Positions 54,061 to 63,234 of a stretch of DNA of 64,000 nt are shown piece by piece. Made by a program: the position numbers and the translations under genes. Positions within the stretch are counted from its first letter, which is position 1. Every line of letters begins with the position of its first letter. The notes beneath the pieces are model-generated. The model saw only the letters and a program-made list of their open reading frames with translations, did not search any database and was not told where the DNA came from. Source of the DNA: an uncultured beta proteobacterium (lineage in GTDB: Bacteria > Pseudomonadota > Gammaproteobacteria > Burkholderiales > SG8-41); NCBI GenBank assembly GCA_903889565.1, contig CAISYC010000044.1, positions 1-64,000 on the forward strand. The letters are read 5' to 3'.

Positions 54061-55719
54061 ATGTTTAAAGTGGGCAATTGGAAAATCGGCACCCGGCTGA
54101 CAGCGGCCTTTGCCACGGTATTACTGATGCTGGTGGCGGTTGGCGTGGTGGGTTGGTCGGCGCTGTCAAACACCAAGGCGCGCATCGAGGTCATCACGAA
54201 AGAAAATAACGTGAAGATCAGGCTCGCCAATGAAATGCAAGGCAATCTCAATATCGTTGCGCGCGCGACGCGCAATGTGCTGCTGTATCAGGATGCGTCT
54301 TTTCAGGCGAAGCAGATGGAGCGCATCGCGAATGCGCGCAAGTCCAATGACGAGGCGTTCAAACAAATGGAAACCCTGGTGCGGTCGGAAGCGGCCAAGA
54401 AATTGATGGTCGACATCGAAGCCAGTCGGACGGAGACAAGACCGGAATTTAACAAAGTATTCGAGTTGGCCGGCAGCGGAAAAGTAAAGGACGCGACAGA
54501 GTATTTGCGCGACAAAGTGCAGGGTCCGCAGGACAAATGGTTTGCCAATATCCAGGCAATGATTGATCTGCAGGAGAAGCAAAACGCCGATTCGATTGCC
54601 GCGATGAACGACGAATACGCGGTCGCGGTAAAGCTGTTGATTGGTGTTTCGCTCGGCGCAGTGCTGCTGGGATTGTCGATGGCATGGTGGATTACGCGCA
54701 GCATCACGAAACCGCTGGCCGAATCGGTGGAGGTTGCAAGCCGGCTGGCGGACGGCGACCTATCGATGACGATCGTCGCCGACACGACCGACGAGACGGG
54801 GCAGCTTAAGTCCGCCATGAAAAGCATGGTGGCGCGACTGGTGCAGGTCGTGTCCGACGTGAAATCCGGTGCCGAATCGCTCGCCAGCGCTTCCGAAGAA
54901 GTCAGCGCCACCGCGCAATCGCTGAGCCAGGCCTCGAGCGAGCAGGCCGCCGGCGTCGAGGAAACAAGCGCTTCGATCGAGCAAATGACGGCGTCGATCA
55001 CCCAGAACACGGAAAACGCCAAGGTCACCGACGGCATGGCAACCAAGGCGGCGAAGGAAGCCACCGAGGGCGGCGAGGCGGTCAGGCAAACGGTAGCGGC
55101 AATGAAGCAGATTGCCGACAAGATCGGCATCATCGACGACATTGCGTATCAGACCAATCTGCTGGCGCTGAATGCGGCAATCGAAGCGGCGCGTGCGGGC
55201 GAACACGGCAAGGGCTTCGCGGTGGTGGCGGCCGAGGTGAGAAAACTCGCTGAGCGCAGCCAGGTGGCGGCGCAGGAGATCGGTCAGGTCGCCGGCTCCA
55301 GCGTCCAGTTGGCGGAGAAAGCCGGCAAGCTGCTTGATGAAATGGTGCCGAACATCAACAAGACCTCCGACCTGGTGCAGGAGATCACGGCCGCTTCGCA
55401 GGAGCAGTCCTCGGGCGTGGGGCAGATCAATGCGGCGGTCGGCCAGTTGAGCCAGACCACGCAGCAAAACGCCTCGAGTTCAGAGGAGCTTGCGGCAACC
55501 GCCGAGGAAATGAGCGGGCAGGCCGCGCAGCTGCAGCAGGCGATGGCGTTCTTCCGGCTGGACGGCGGCGGTAATACGAACGTGACCAATATCGCGGAGC
55601 ACCGCAAATCAGTGGATGGAACCAGCGGGACGAAAAAAGCGCCCGCGCTCAAGGTGGTGGGCAATCTGGCGCTGGCGAAGGAGCTCGCGCCTGAAGAAGC
55701 CCACTTTACCCAATTCTGA
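54061..55719 (+). CDS. Methyl-accepting chemotaxis protein
   Basis: A 552-residue chemoreceptor. Membrane segments at about 12-32 and 190-212 flank a four-helix-type periplasmic sensor; a HAMP domain and the long cytoplasmic coiled coil follow, with the conserved tip [20 protein letters not shown] and [18 protein letters not shown] that contacts CheA and CheW. No NWETF-type tail is present. ATG 54061 fits the ribosome-binding site better than ATG 54055. A sigma-28-like promoter precedes it and a cheW fragment follows 11 bases later. Confidence 0.95.
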   Translation: MFKVGNWKIGTRLTAAFATVLLMLVAVGVVGWSALSNTKARIEVITKENNVKIRLANEMQGNLNIVARATRNVLLYQDASFQAKQMERIANARKSNDEAFKQMETLVRSEAAKKLMVDIEASRTETRPEFNKVFELAGSGKVKDATEYLRDKVQGPQDKWFANIQAMIDLQEKQNADSIAAMNDEYAVAVKLLIGVSLGAVLLGLSMAWWITRSITKPLAESVEVASRLADGDLSMTIVADTTDETGQLKSAMKSMVARLVQVVSDVKSGAESLASASEEVSATAQSLSQASSEQAAGVEETSASIEQMTASITQNTENAKVTDGMATKAAKEATEGGEAVRQTVAAMKQIADKIGIIDDIAYQTNLLALNAAIEAARAGEHGKGFAVVAAEVRKLAERSQVAAQEIGQVAGSSVQLAEKAGKLLDEMVPNINKTSDLVQEITAASQEQSSGVGQINAAVGQLSQTTQQNASSSEELAATAEEMSGQAAQLQQAMAFFRLDGGGNTNVTNIAEHRKSVDGTSGTKKAPALKVVGNLALAKELAPEEAHFTQF

Positions 55720-55730
55720 GGAGCGTGCAG

Positions 55731-55967
55731 ATGAACACGGCAACACAGGTTCAATCGGCGCCCAATGCGGGCATGGTTGCGGCGCAGCTCGCCGCGCTTG
55801 AAGAACACCAATATCTGACATTTGTTCTGGGCACGGAAGTCTTTGCGATCGGCATTCTGGGCATCAAAGAGATCATCGAATACGAAGGTCTTACCGCGGT
55901 GCCCATGATGCCATCGCATATCGGCGGCGTGATCAATCTGCGCGGGGCGGTGGTGCCCGTCATGGAT
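55731..55967 (+). pseudogene. cheW: 5' fragment of cheW, truncated at a deletion junction
   Basis: The first 79 codons match the N-terminal half of CheW: YLTFVLGTEVFAIGILGIKEII and [16 protein letters not shown]. Right after VVPVMD, where CheW should continue with its second half, the DNA becomes histidine-kinase sequence in another frame. The open frame runs on to 56135 with meaningless Arg-rich sequence. About half of the CheW domain is missing, so the coupling function is probably lost. It sits 11 bases after the chemoreceptor gene, as an intact cheW would. Confidence 0.82.
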
Positions 55968-55968
55968 C

Positions 55969-56382
55969 GCGATACAGCCCGGCATGAGTGCGAATGCCGA
56001 CCCGGGTTTGATCTGCGCCGTGCTCGAAAATCTGATCGGGAACGCGTGGAAATTCACGGCAAAATCGCCCGCAGCGCGAATCGACGTTGGTGTCGAGGAT
56101 GGCGATGGCGAGTCCGTTTACTTTGTGCGCGATAACGGCGCGGGTTTCGACATGCAATACGCGCATAAACTGTTCGCGCCGTTTCAGCGCTTGCACCATG
56201 CCATTGAGTTTGAAGGCACCGGGATCGGACTGGCGACCGTAAAAAAGATCATCGGACGGCACGGCGGGCGGGTCTGGATCGAAAGCGCCATCAATCGCGG
56301 CACCACCGTCTGTTTCACGCTCGGACCGTCAACCCGTATTGACGGCGCCGAACAGAAACCTGCGGAATTTGCAGTGCAATAA
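55969..56382 (+). pseudogene. 3' fragment of a histidine kinase (HATPase domain only)
   Basis: From about 55969 the second frame reads [14 protein letters not shown], then [35 protein letters not shown] and [14 protein letters not shown], the C-terminal ATPase domain of a sensor kinase. It has no HisKA or sensor. The same region in the kinase at 56521-58275 is very similar at both protein and DNA level, so this is a paralogue remnant. An ATG at 55984 could still express a 132-residue ATPase-only protein. Confidence 0.8.
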
Positions 56383-56520
56383 ATACCCCGATCAACGGAA
56401 TGGACGGGCCAGACGGTTGCAGGCTGACGCGATGCCCGGTCCATTGATCTGAATCAAATGTAAATTTTGCGGCAATCGTATGCTGTGTCGCCGTGCCCGT
56501 AATGCCAAAGGGGTAATCGA

Positions 56521-58275
56521 TTGGAAATACGCGCGCAACCCACGTTTGGACATTGCCTTCTGGTCCACCGGTTTGAGTATTTCGCCATCATTGGCGGCAC
56601 CGTTGCCAGCATCGCAATCTGGATTGCCGTCAGCCAGTTTCAGCAACACCGCGAGTCCGAAGCGATTGCCGCCGTGCATGCGGCCAATGTCGGTCTTGCG
56701 CATACGCTCGGCGAGCAGGTCATCCAGGTATTGCACGAGACCGATTTGCAGACTGCGTTCCTGGCCGAAGATGTCGTGCGCGACGGCGCCAGAAGCGTCA
56801 ACACGGCAAAATATTTCGACCGCATCCATGCCGATCTGCCCTATATCCGTCGCATCTCAATTCTCGACGCCGGCGGCAACATCATTTCGTCGAGTGCGCC
56901 GTTTCACGACGAAAGTCGCACGAACAAGAAGTATTTTGCCGTGCACCGGGAGGACGTCACCAAGGCGGTTTTTATCGGCAAACCGATGCCGGATCGCACG
57001 CTGGGCGCCTGGCAGATTCCGATTTCCCGGCGCCTGAACGACGCTGCCGGCCGCTTCGTCGGTGTGGTAATCATGGCGCTGGACCCGGCCTATTTCTCGA
57101 AGCAGTTCACGAAGGCCGCATTGGGCGAGACCTCCCGCCTTTCACTGATTGATGCCGACGGCATCGTGCTGGCCAGTGCAAACAGCCAGGGCATGGAAAT
57201 CGGCAGCGACGTCAGCCGCATGCCCGGCTATAAATTCGGCCAGGCCAACGCGGCGGGCTTTTTCATCGGCGAGGGCAATTCGATCGGCGCGCCGCGTATT
57301 GTCGCCTACGATCAATTGAGCCCTTACTCGATGACCTTGCATGTCGCCACTTCCCTCGACGAGGCGATTGCGCCGGTCCACCACGAGGTGACCGCGGTTT
57401 ACCTGATTGCGACCGTCATAACGCTTTTATTGATGGCGGCGAGCTTCACCATCGCGCGCCTGTTCGATGGCCAGCGCCGGGCCACGCGCGAGGCTTCAGC
57501 GGCACGCGAACGTGCCGAGCGTCTGCTTGACGAGAACCGCTCCCTGAACGCAAATCTCGAGCGACGCGTTGCCGAGCGCACGGCCGAACTGGAGGCGGCC
57601 AATCGCGAATTGAATTCGTTCAGCTATACGATTGCGCATGATCTGCGTGCGCCGGTTCGCGCCATGGGCGGCTACAGTTCGCTGGTGCTGGAGAAAAGCC
57701 AGGCCCTGCTCGATGCGACGGCGGTGCAATATCTGCAGCGGGTGGTGGCCGGCAGCAAGCGCATGGGCCAGTTAATTGATGATCTGCTCAATATGGCGCG
57801 GCTGTCGCGCCAGGAAGTGCAGCGCACGGATATCGATCTGACGGAATTGGCCGGGGCCGTGGCTGGCGCATTGGAGGCGGCGCATCCGCAGCGCGAGGTG
57901 GAGGTAAAAATACAACCGGCCATGCACACCAACGGTGATGCCGGGTTGCTGCGGGTCGTGCTGGAAAATCTCATCGGCAATGCCTGGAAATTCACCGGGA
58001 AGCGCGCCGGCGCGAAGATCGAAATCGAGGCTGTGCAACAGGACGGCAAAACCACATTCCGTGTCCGCGACAACGGCACCGGCTTCGATATGCAGTACGC
58101 AAACAAATTGTTTGCGCCGTTTCAGCGCCTGCACCACACCAATGAATTCGAAGGCACTGGAATCGGCCTGGTGACAGTCAAGAAAATTATCGAGCGTCAC
58201 GGCGGCAAAATCTGGATCGAAAGCGCAATCGGTGTCGGCACCACGATATTTTTCACCATCGGGGACGCCGTCTAG
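56521..58275 (+). CDS. Membrane sensor histidine kinase (Cache-type sensor), TTG start
   Basis: A 584-residue kinase. A membrane segment (about 20-40), an extracytoplasmic Cache-like sensor (about 41-295: YIRRISILDAGGNIISSSAP, RLSLIDADGIVLAS) and a second membrane segment (about 298-318) precede a coiled coil. HisKA follows with YTIAHDLRAPVRAMGG (H373), then HATPase with [27 protein letters not shown] and GTGIGLVTVKKI. There is no ATG near the start; TTG 56521 follows AGGGG by about 8 bases. It is of the bacteriophytochrome-type HisKA subgroup. Confidence 0.92.
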   Translation: MEIRAQPTFGHCLLVHRFEYFAIIGGTVASIAIWIAVSQFQQHRESEAIAAVHAANVGLAHTLGEQVIQVLHETDLQTAFLAEDVVRDGARSVNTAKYFDRIHADLPYIRRISILDAGGNIISSSAPFHDESRTNKKYFAVHREDVTKAVFIGKPMPDRTLGAWQIPISRRLNDAAGRFVGVVIMALDPAYFSKQFTKAALGETSRLSLIDADGIVLASANSQGMEIGSDVSRMPGYKFGQANAAGFFIGEGNSIGAPRIVAYDQLSPYSMTLHVATSLDEAIAPVHHEVTAVYLIATVITLLLMAASFTIARLFDGQRRATREASAARERAERLLDENRSLNANLERRVAERTAELEAANRELNSFSYTIAHDLRAPVRAMGGYSSLVLEKSQALLDATAVQYLQRVVAGSKRMGQLIDDLLNMARLSRQEVQRTDIDLTELAGAVAGALEAAHPQREVEVKIQPAMHTNGDAGLLRVVLENLIGNAWKFTGKRAGAKIEIEAVQQDGKTTFRVRDNGTGFDMQYANKLFAPFQRLHHTNEFEGTGIGLVTVKKIIERHGGKIWIESAIGVGTTIFFTIGDAV

Positions 58276-58530
58276 GAGCGGCAAGTCCGAGAAGCGATCC
58301 CCGTCAGCTTCCTGCAATGGTGTGAAGTCGCGGATCGTTTGCGTCGGGCCGGCTTTGAGGGCAGGCCGGCGAAAATCCGTCATTGCCCTCGTTAAAGGAC
58401 CGTTGACCAGCGGATGGCGGCGTGGCAGTGGCCTGATGGAGGCAAGCTTGCCGTAGATCAATATCCGATTTTGTCATCCGGCACAGCATCAAGGCGTTGC
58501 TTGAGGTTGAAGCATGCGAGGACGAACATC
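58276..58530. other. Intergenic region without recognisable genes
   Basis: These 255 bases between the kinase and the eRF1-like gene show no gene, clear promoter or terminator. The region is slightly more AT-rich near 58450-58480, where a promoter for the next gene could lie. Confidence 0.3.
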
Positions 58531-58935
58531 ATGAAAAAGCTTGCCGGGTTGTGGATCGATCACAGGAAAGCAGTCATCGTGGTTGCAACGGACCAGGGTC
58601 ATGAAATGAAGTTCATCGTTTCGAACATCGAGTCGCGTCCAGGGCGCGTGCAAGGCAGTCATGTCTCGAAACGCTTCGAGGCGCAACGCGTGCCGGCGGA
58701 CGACCGGCGCGAGCGGCATCTGCGCGCGCAGTTGAACACCTACTACGACGCGGTGATCGCCTGTATCCGCGGCGCGGACGGCGTGTTGATCTTCGGGCCC
58801 GGCGAAGCGCGGGGCGAGTTGAAGAAACGCATCGGTCAGAGCAAATGCGGCGTTCGCATCGTCGGCGTGGAAACCGCCGACAAAATGACGAACCGGCAGG
58901 TGCTGGCGAAGGTGCGCGCTTGCTTCGCTGAATAG
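58531..58935 (+). CDS. Small eRF1-like domain (baeRF-type) protein
   Basis: A 134-residue protein beginning MKKLAGLWIDHRKAVIV, followed by RRERHLRAQLNTYYDAVIACIRGADGVLIFGPGEARGELKKRI. The WIDHRKAV start and the GPGEARGEL segment resemble the bacterial eRF1-like (baeRF) proteins predicted to act at the ribosome. The assignment is from motif memory and is moderate. It sits alone among histidine kinases. ATG 58531 gives the family N-terminus. Confidence 0.65.
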   Translation: MKKLAGLWIDHRKAVIVVATDQGHEMKFIVSNIESRPGRVQGSHVSKRFEAQRVPADDRRERHLRAQLNTYYDAVIACIRGADGVLIFGPGEARGELKKRIGQSKCGVRIVGVETADKMTNRQVLAKVRACFAE

Positions 58936-59227
58936 ACGGTCGATCGCAGTCGCGCCGCGCAGATTGACGCGGCAAGGTTCGATTCGCGAAAACGCGGCCT
59001 TTTCGTCTATCGGCATGCGGCCCCGTGCTGCATGCCGCCGGCATGGCACGGCGGGCGGCAAGCTGCGATCGGGATTCCTGCTCCCGTTGCCCTGAGTTGC
59101 CATGAAGCAGCCTCATTGGTGCGATTAAAGGCCCTTATGTTGGTTGCCGCACATACCGCGCCACCGGACTGAAGTCATAGTCAGGCGAGGCGGCTAATGT
59201 CCGCTATCAATATGAAAGGGGGCAGAT
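58936..59227. other. Intergenic region without recognisable genes
   Basis: These 292 bases hold nothing I can call a gene. A purine-rich ribosome-binding site (GGGGG at 59218-59222) precedes the next gene. No terminator is evident. Confidence 0.3.
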
Positions 59228-61651
59228 ATGCAGCCTCGCCCGTTTTTCGCCAACCTGACGGCCGCCGACGAGTCCGTCCTCGCGGCCTTGCGCGTTTCCG
59301 AAAGCCGCTATCGCCGGCTGTTTGAAACCGCGCAGGACGGCATTCTGCTGCTCAACTCGGATACCGCGCAGATCGAGGACGTCAATCCCTACCTCGTCAA
59401 AATGCTTGGCTACACGCACGCCGAATTTCTCGGCAAGAAGCTGTGGGAGGTCGGCGCGTTCGCGCATATTGCGCAATGCAAGGAAATGTTTCTTGAACTG
59501 CAGGATTCCGGCTTCATTCGCTACGAAGACCTGCCGCTGAAAACCAGCGCGGGTCTGCGCATCGAGGTCGAGTTCGTCAGCAATTCCTATGATTGCGCCG
59601 GCATCAAGGTCATCCAGTGCAATATCCGCGACATCTCGGTGCGCAAAAAAATCGAGAAGGCGCTGTCCGACAGTGAATTGCGCACGCGCAGACTGCTTAG
59701 CGCCGTCAATGTCGGCTTGTGGGACTGGGATTTGCAGACCGAAGAGGTCTACCTGTCGCCGGAATGGAAACATCAACTGGGCTGCACCGATGCGGATTTG
59801 CCCAACAGCCTCGACACCTGGCGCGATCGATTGCATCCGGACGATCTGGCAGACACCATCGCGGCGGTGAACGATTTCCGCAACGGCCGCTCGAACGGCT
59901 ACGATATGGAATTCCGCCTGCGGCACAAAGACGGTTCGTGGCGCTGGATCATTTCCCATGCCGATATTTCCCGCGATGCGGCCGGCGTGCCCCTGCGCAT
60001 GATGGGCAGCCACATCGATATCACCCCGCGCCACGAGGCCAGAAACGAACTGCGCGAAGCAGCGGCACGCCAGGCCGCGATCATCGATGCCTCGATGGAT
60101 GCGATCATTGCGGTTGGCGACGACGAGCGCATCCTGATCTTCAGCGCCGCCGCGGAACGCATGTTTAAGGTCACGGCGGCGCAGGTGATCGGCGGGCCGC
60201 TCGAGCAGTTTATTCCGTTGCGCTACCGCGCCAACCATTGCGCGCAGCGCAAGCTGTTCGGGCAAACCGGCACTTCAACACGCGCGATGGGGCAATATGC
60301 CCATCTCACCGCGCTGCGGCACGACGGGGTTGAGTTTCCGATCGAGGCCTCGATCTCGCACATAACGCTGGGCGAGGGACAGTTGTACACAGTGACCATA
60401 CGAGACATCACCGATCGCGAGTTCGCCGCGACCGCCAGAAACCTGCTGGAAGAGCAATTGCGCGAGTCGCAGAAAATGGAGGCGATCGGCACGCTGGCGG
60501 GCGGCATCGCGCATGATTTCAACAATATCATCGCCACCATCATGGGCAATGCGGAACTCGCGCGTGAAGATGCCGCCGCCGCGCCGAAGATACTCGAGAG
60601 CATCGAGGAAATTCGCAAAGCCGGCGTGCGCGCACGCGATCTCGTGCAGCAGATTCTTTCGTTCAGCCGGCGGCAATCTACCGAGCGGAGGATGATCGCG
60701 CTGGATTCCGTGGTGACCGAGGCGGTGCGCCTGCTGCGCGCGGTATTGCCGGCAAGGATCGCGCTGGACGTGCGTTGCGCCGCTGATGTGCCGCTGGTGC
60801 TGGCCGATGCGGTGCAGATACAGCAAGTCGTGATCAATCTCGCGACCAATGCGCTGCATGCAATTGACGACGGCCCCGGCCACATCGACGTGCGGCTCGA
60901 TACCGTGCTGCTCGATGCGGCACTCGTGAAAGAGGTTCCAATGCTGTTGCAGATGCATGCAAAGCACCCGGGGCGGACGGTGCGCCTCGCCGTGCACGAC
61001 GACGGCGCCGGCATGGACGAGGCAACCCTGAACAGGATTTTCGAACCCTTCTTTACGACCAAGCCGGTCGGCGAAGGCACCGGGCTGGGCTTGTCGGTGG
61101 TGCACGGCATCGTGCGCGGGCACGAAGGTGTCATAGTTGCCGACAGCAAGCCCGGCGGCGGGTCGAGCTTTACGATTTATCTGCCGGCGGGCGATGCAGT
61201 CAAGGATGTTGATTCGGTCAAGACGGCCTCTGCGGTTGCCGGCGCGACAGATGTGCCGTTGGGCGAAGCGGGCGCCGGAAAGCGCATCCTGTATCTCGAT
61301 GACGAGAACGCGCTGGTCTATCTGGTCGAGCGATTTTTGCAGCGGCGCGGTTACCGCGTCAGCGGTTTTACCAACCAGAAGGACGCGCTCACGGCGCTGC
61401 GTGCCGACCCCGCCGCATTCGACCTCGTGTTGACCGATTACAACATGCCCGGCATGTCGGGACTGGACGTGGTGCGCGAGGTCAAAGCGATACGCGCCAA
61501 TCTGCCGGTGGCGGTGGCCTCGGGCTTTCTCGACGAAACCCTGCGCGCCGGTGCCCGCGCCGCAGGCGTGCAGTTGATCTTCAAGGCAACCGAATTGAAT
61601 GATTTTTGCGCGGTCATTCAGCAGCTGGTTGCGGACAACGCGGCGAAATAG
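59228..61651 (+). CDS. Hybrid sensor histidine kinase with PAS domains and C-terminal receiver
   Basis: An 807-residue protein without membrane segments, so cytoplasmic. Three PAS domains (about 16-145, 150-275, 278-405) include YRRLFETAQDGILLLN and WDWDLQTEEVYLSPEWK. HisKA has LAGGIAHDFNNIIATIMGNA (H429), HATPase has INLATNALHAI, DDGAGMDEATLNRIFEPFFT and GTGLGLSVVHGIV. A receiver follows with LYLDDENAL and phospho-acceptor D737 in LTDYNMPGMSG. It resembles NtrB/RpfC-type hybrid kinases. Output protein unknown. It may respond to an internal signal such as redox state. Confidence 0.93.
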   Translation: MQPRPFFANLTAADESVLAALRVSESRYRRLFETAQDGILLLNSDTAQIEDVNPYLVKMLGYTHAEFLGKKLWEVGAFAHIAQCKEMFLELQDSGFIRYEDLPLKTSAGLRIEVEFVSNSYDCAGIKVIQCNIRDISVRKKIEKALSDSELRTRRLLSAVNVGLWDWDLQTEEVYLSPEWKHQLGCTDADLPNSLDTWRDRLHPDDLADTIAAVNDFRNGRSNGYDMEFRLRHKDGSWRWIISHADISRDAAGVPLRMMGSHIDITPRHEARNELREAAARQAAIIDASMDAIIAVGDDERILIFSAAAERMFKVTAAQVIGGPLEQFIPLRYRANHCAQRKLFGQTGTSTRAMGQYAHLTALRHDGVEFPIEASISHITLGEGQLYTVTIRDITDREFAATARNLLEEQLRESQKMEAIGTLAGGIAHDFNNIIATIMGNAELAREDAAAAPKILESIEEIRKAGVRARDLVQQILSFSRRQSTERRMIALDSVVTEAVRLLRAVLPARIALDVRCAADVPLVLADAVQIQQVVINLATNALHAIDDGPGHIDVRLDTVLLDAALVKEVPMLLQMHAKHPGRTVRLAVHDDGAGMDEATLNRIFEPFFTTKPVGEGTGLGLSVVHGIVRGHEGVIVADSKPGGGSSFTIYLPAGDAVKDVDSVKTASAVAGATDVPLGEAGAGKRILYLDDENALVYLVERFLQRRGYRVSGFTNQKDALTALRADPAAFDLVLTDYNMPGMSGLDVVREVKAIRANLPVAVASGFLDETLRAGARAAGVQLIFKATELNDFCAVIQQLVADNAAK

Positions 61652-61765
61652 CCGTCGCCGGACAGGCGAAGCGCGCCCGGCGTCCCGCCGACCGACGGCG
61701 GCGCGACTGACCCGCTGCTACAATCGATCTTCCGCTTTTTCCGTTTTGCCGCCGGCGCGAACCCG

Positions 61766-62926
61766 ATGCATTTCATCGCCCATCTCGACATGGACGCGTT
61801 TTACGCGTCGGTCGAACTGCTGCGTTATCCGCAGTTGCGCGGGCGGCCGCTGGTGATCGGCGGGCGGCGGCGCGGCACCAGTGAAGAAAAGGAATTTCCG
61901 ACGCTGCGCGATTATGCCGGCCGCGGCGTCATCACCACCTCGACCTACGAAGCGCGCGCACTCGGCGTGTTTTCCGGCATGGGCCTGATGAAGGCGGCGA
62001 AGCTGGCGCCCGATGCGCTGCTGCTGCCGGCCGATTTCGACGAATACCGTCATTACTCGCGGCGCTTCAAGGATGCGGTGCGCGCGGTGGCGCCCGAAAT
62101 CGAGGATCGCGGCATCGACGAAATCTACATCGATCTCACCGCGCTGGTGATGGCCGCAACCGACGGCGCTGCGCTCGATCCGTGGCAGCGCGCGCGCGAC
62201 GTTGCGGCGCGCATCCAGCAGGCGGTATTCGAGGCCACCGGCTTGTCGTGTTCGATCGGTGTCACGCCGAACAAGCTGCTGTCGAAAATCGCCTCCGATC
62301 TCGACAAGCCGGCGGGGCTGACGATTTTGCGCGAGGCCGACGTGCCAACGCGCATCTGGCCGCTGGCGGTGCGCAAGATCAACGGCATCGGCCCCAAGGC
62401 GGGGGCGAAACTCGAAGCGCTCGGCATTCACCGCATCGGCGAACTCGCGCAGGCCTCACCGGCCCTGCTGGTCAAACAGTTCGGCGCGAGTTATGGCGCG
62501 TGGCTGACCGAGGCCGCGCACGGACGCGACGAACGCGCGGTGGTGACGTATCGCGATCCGAAATCGATCAGCCGCGAGACGACGTTCGAAACGGATCTGC
62601 ATCCGGTGCGCGACCGCGAGCGGCTGTCGCGCATATTTACGGACCTGTGCGTGCGCGTTGCCGGCGATCTCGAGCGCAAGGGCTTCGTCGGCCGCACCAT
62701 CGGCCTCAAGCTGCGCTACGACAATTTCGCGACGGTCACGCGCGACTGCACGCTTGACGAGGCGACGCGGGATGCGCAGGCGATCCGCCGCGCCGCCGGC
62801 AGTTGCCTCAAGCGCGTGCCGCTCGATCGTCGCATCCGCCTGCTCGGCGTGCGGGTAGGCGCGCTGGCGCGTCCGGGTCTGCCGCCGGTGCGCGAGCCTT
62901 CGCCAACGAAGAATCTGTTCGATTGA
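61766..62926 (+). CDS. dinB: DNA polymerase IV (Y-family)
   Basis: A 386-residue Y-family polymerase. Catalytic acidic residues lie in HLDMDAFYASVE and DRGIDEIYIDLT; helix-hairpin-helix KINGIGPKAGAKLEALGIH and the little-finger start RETTFETDLHPV are present. It carries out translesion synthesis. The C-terminal QEVLEL-like clamp-binding tail is not obvious; the end reads PSPTKNLFD, possibly a beta-clamp motif (KNLFD). The ATG at 61766 gives MHFIAHLDMDAFYASVE. No LexA box was evident upstream by eye. Confidence 0.94.
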   Translation: MHFIAHLDMDAFYASVELLRYPQLRGRPLVIGGRRRGTSEEKEFPTLRDYAGRGVITTSTYEARALGVFSGMGLMKAAKLAPDALLLPADFDEYRHYSRRFKDAVRAVAPEIEDRGIDEIYIDLTALVMAATDGAALDPWQRARDVAARIQQAVFEATGLSCSIGVTPNKLLSKIASDLDKPAGLTILREADVPTRIWPLAVRKINGIGPKAGAKLEALGIHRIGELAQASPALLVKQFGASYGAWLTEAAHGRDERAVVTYRDPKSISRETTFETDLHPVRDRERLSRIFTDLCVRVAGDLERKGFVGRTIGLKLRYDNFATVTRDCTLDEATRDAQAIRRAAGSCLKRVPLDRRIRLLGVRVGALARPGLPPVREPSPTKNLFD

Positions 62927-62949
62927 GCGCCGCGGCCGCGGCGCGGCTG

Positions 62950-63234
62950 TTATTTGCTGCCGTATTGCCGGATCAGGTGCTGACAGATGTCGGACTGCGG
63001 ATCGCGGCACTCGTCGCGGATCACGCTGCATTGTTTTTCCGCGAGGCCGTGTGCGGCCTGCTCGAACATTTTTACCAGCTCGGGCGGCAGGCTGCCCTTG
63101 GCGCCGGACTTCGCCTGTTTCTCGGCGGCGGCCACGCAGTTGGCGAAGGCGCTCTCGACCGAATTGCCGCAGCCGGCGGCGAGCAGCATCGCGCCCAGGG
63201 CGAGCGCTGCGGCGACGAAACGCAGGGCGCTCAC
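62950..63234 (-). CDS. Small lipoprotein
   Basis: A 94-residue protein with a signal sequence and lipobox (ALALGAMLLAAGC). The mature part is helical with four further cysteines (FANCVAAAEKQ, QCSVIRDECRDPQSDICQ). The start is inferred to be GTG 63234, overlapping the stop of the upstream dehydrogenase gene by four bases (GTGA); no ATG is available. No family recognised. Confidence 0.7.
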   Translation of the reverse strand: MSALRFVAAALALGAMLLAAGCGNSVESAFANCVAAAEKQAKSGAKGSLPPELVKMFEQAAHGLAEKQCSVIRDECRDPQSDICQHLIRQYGSK

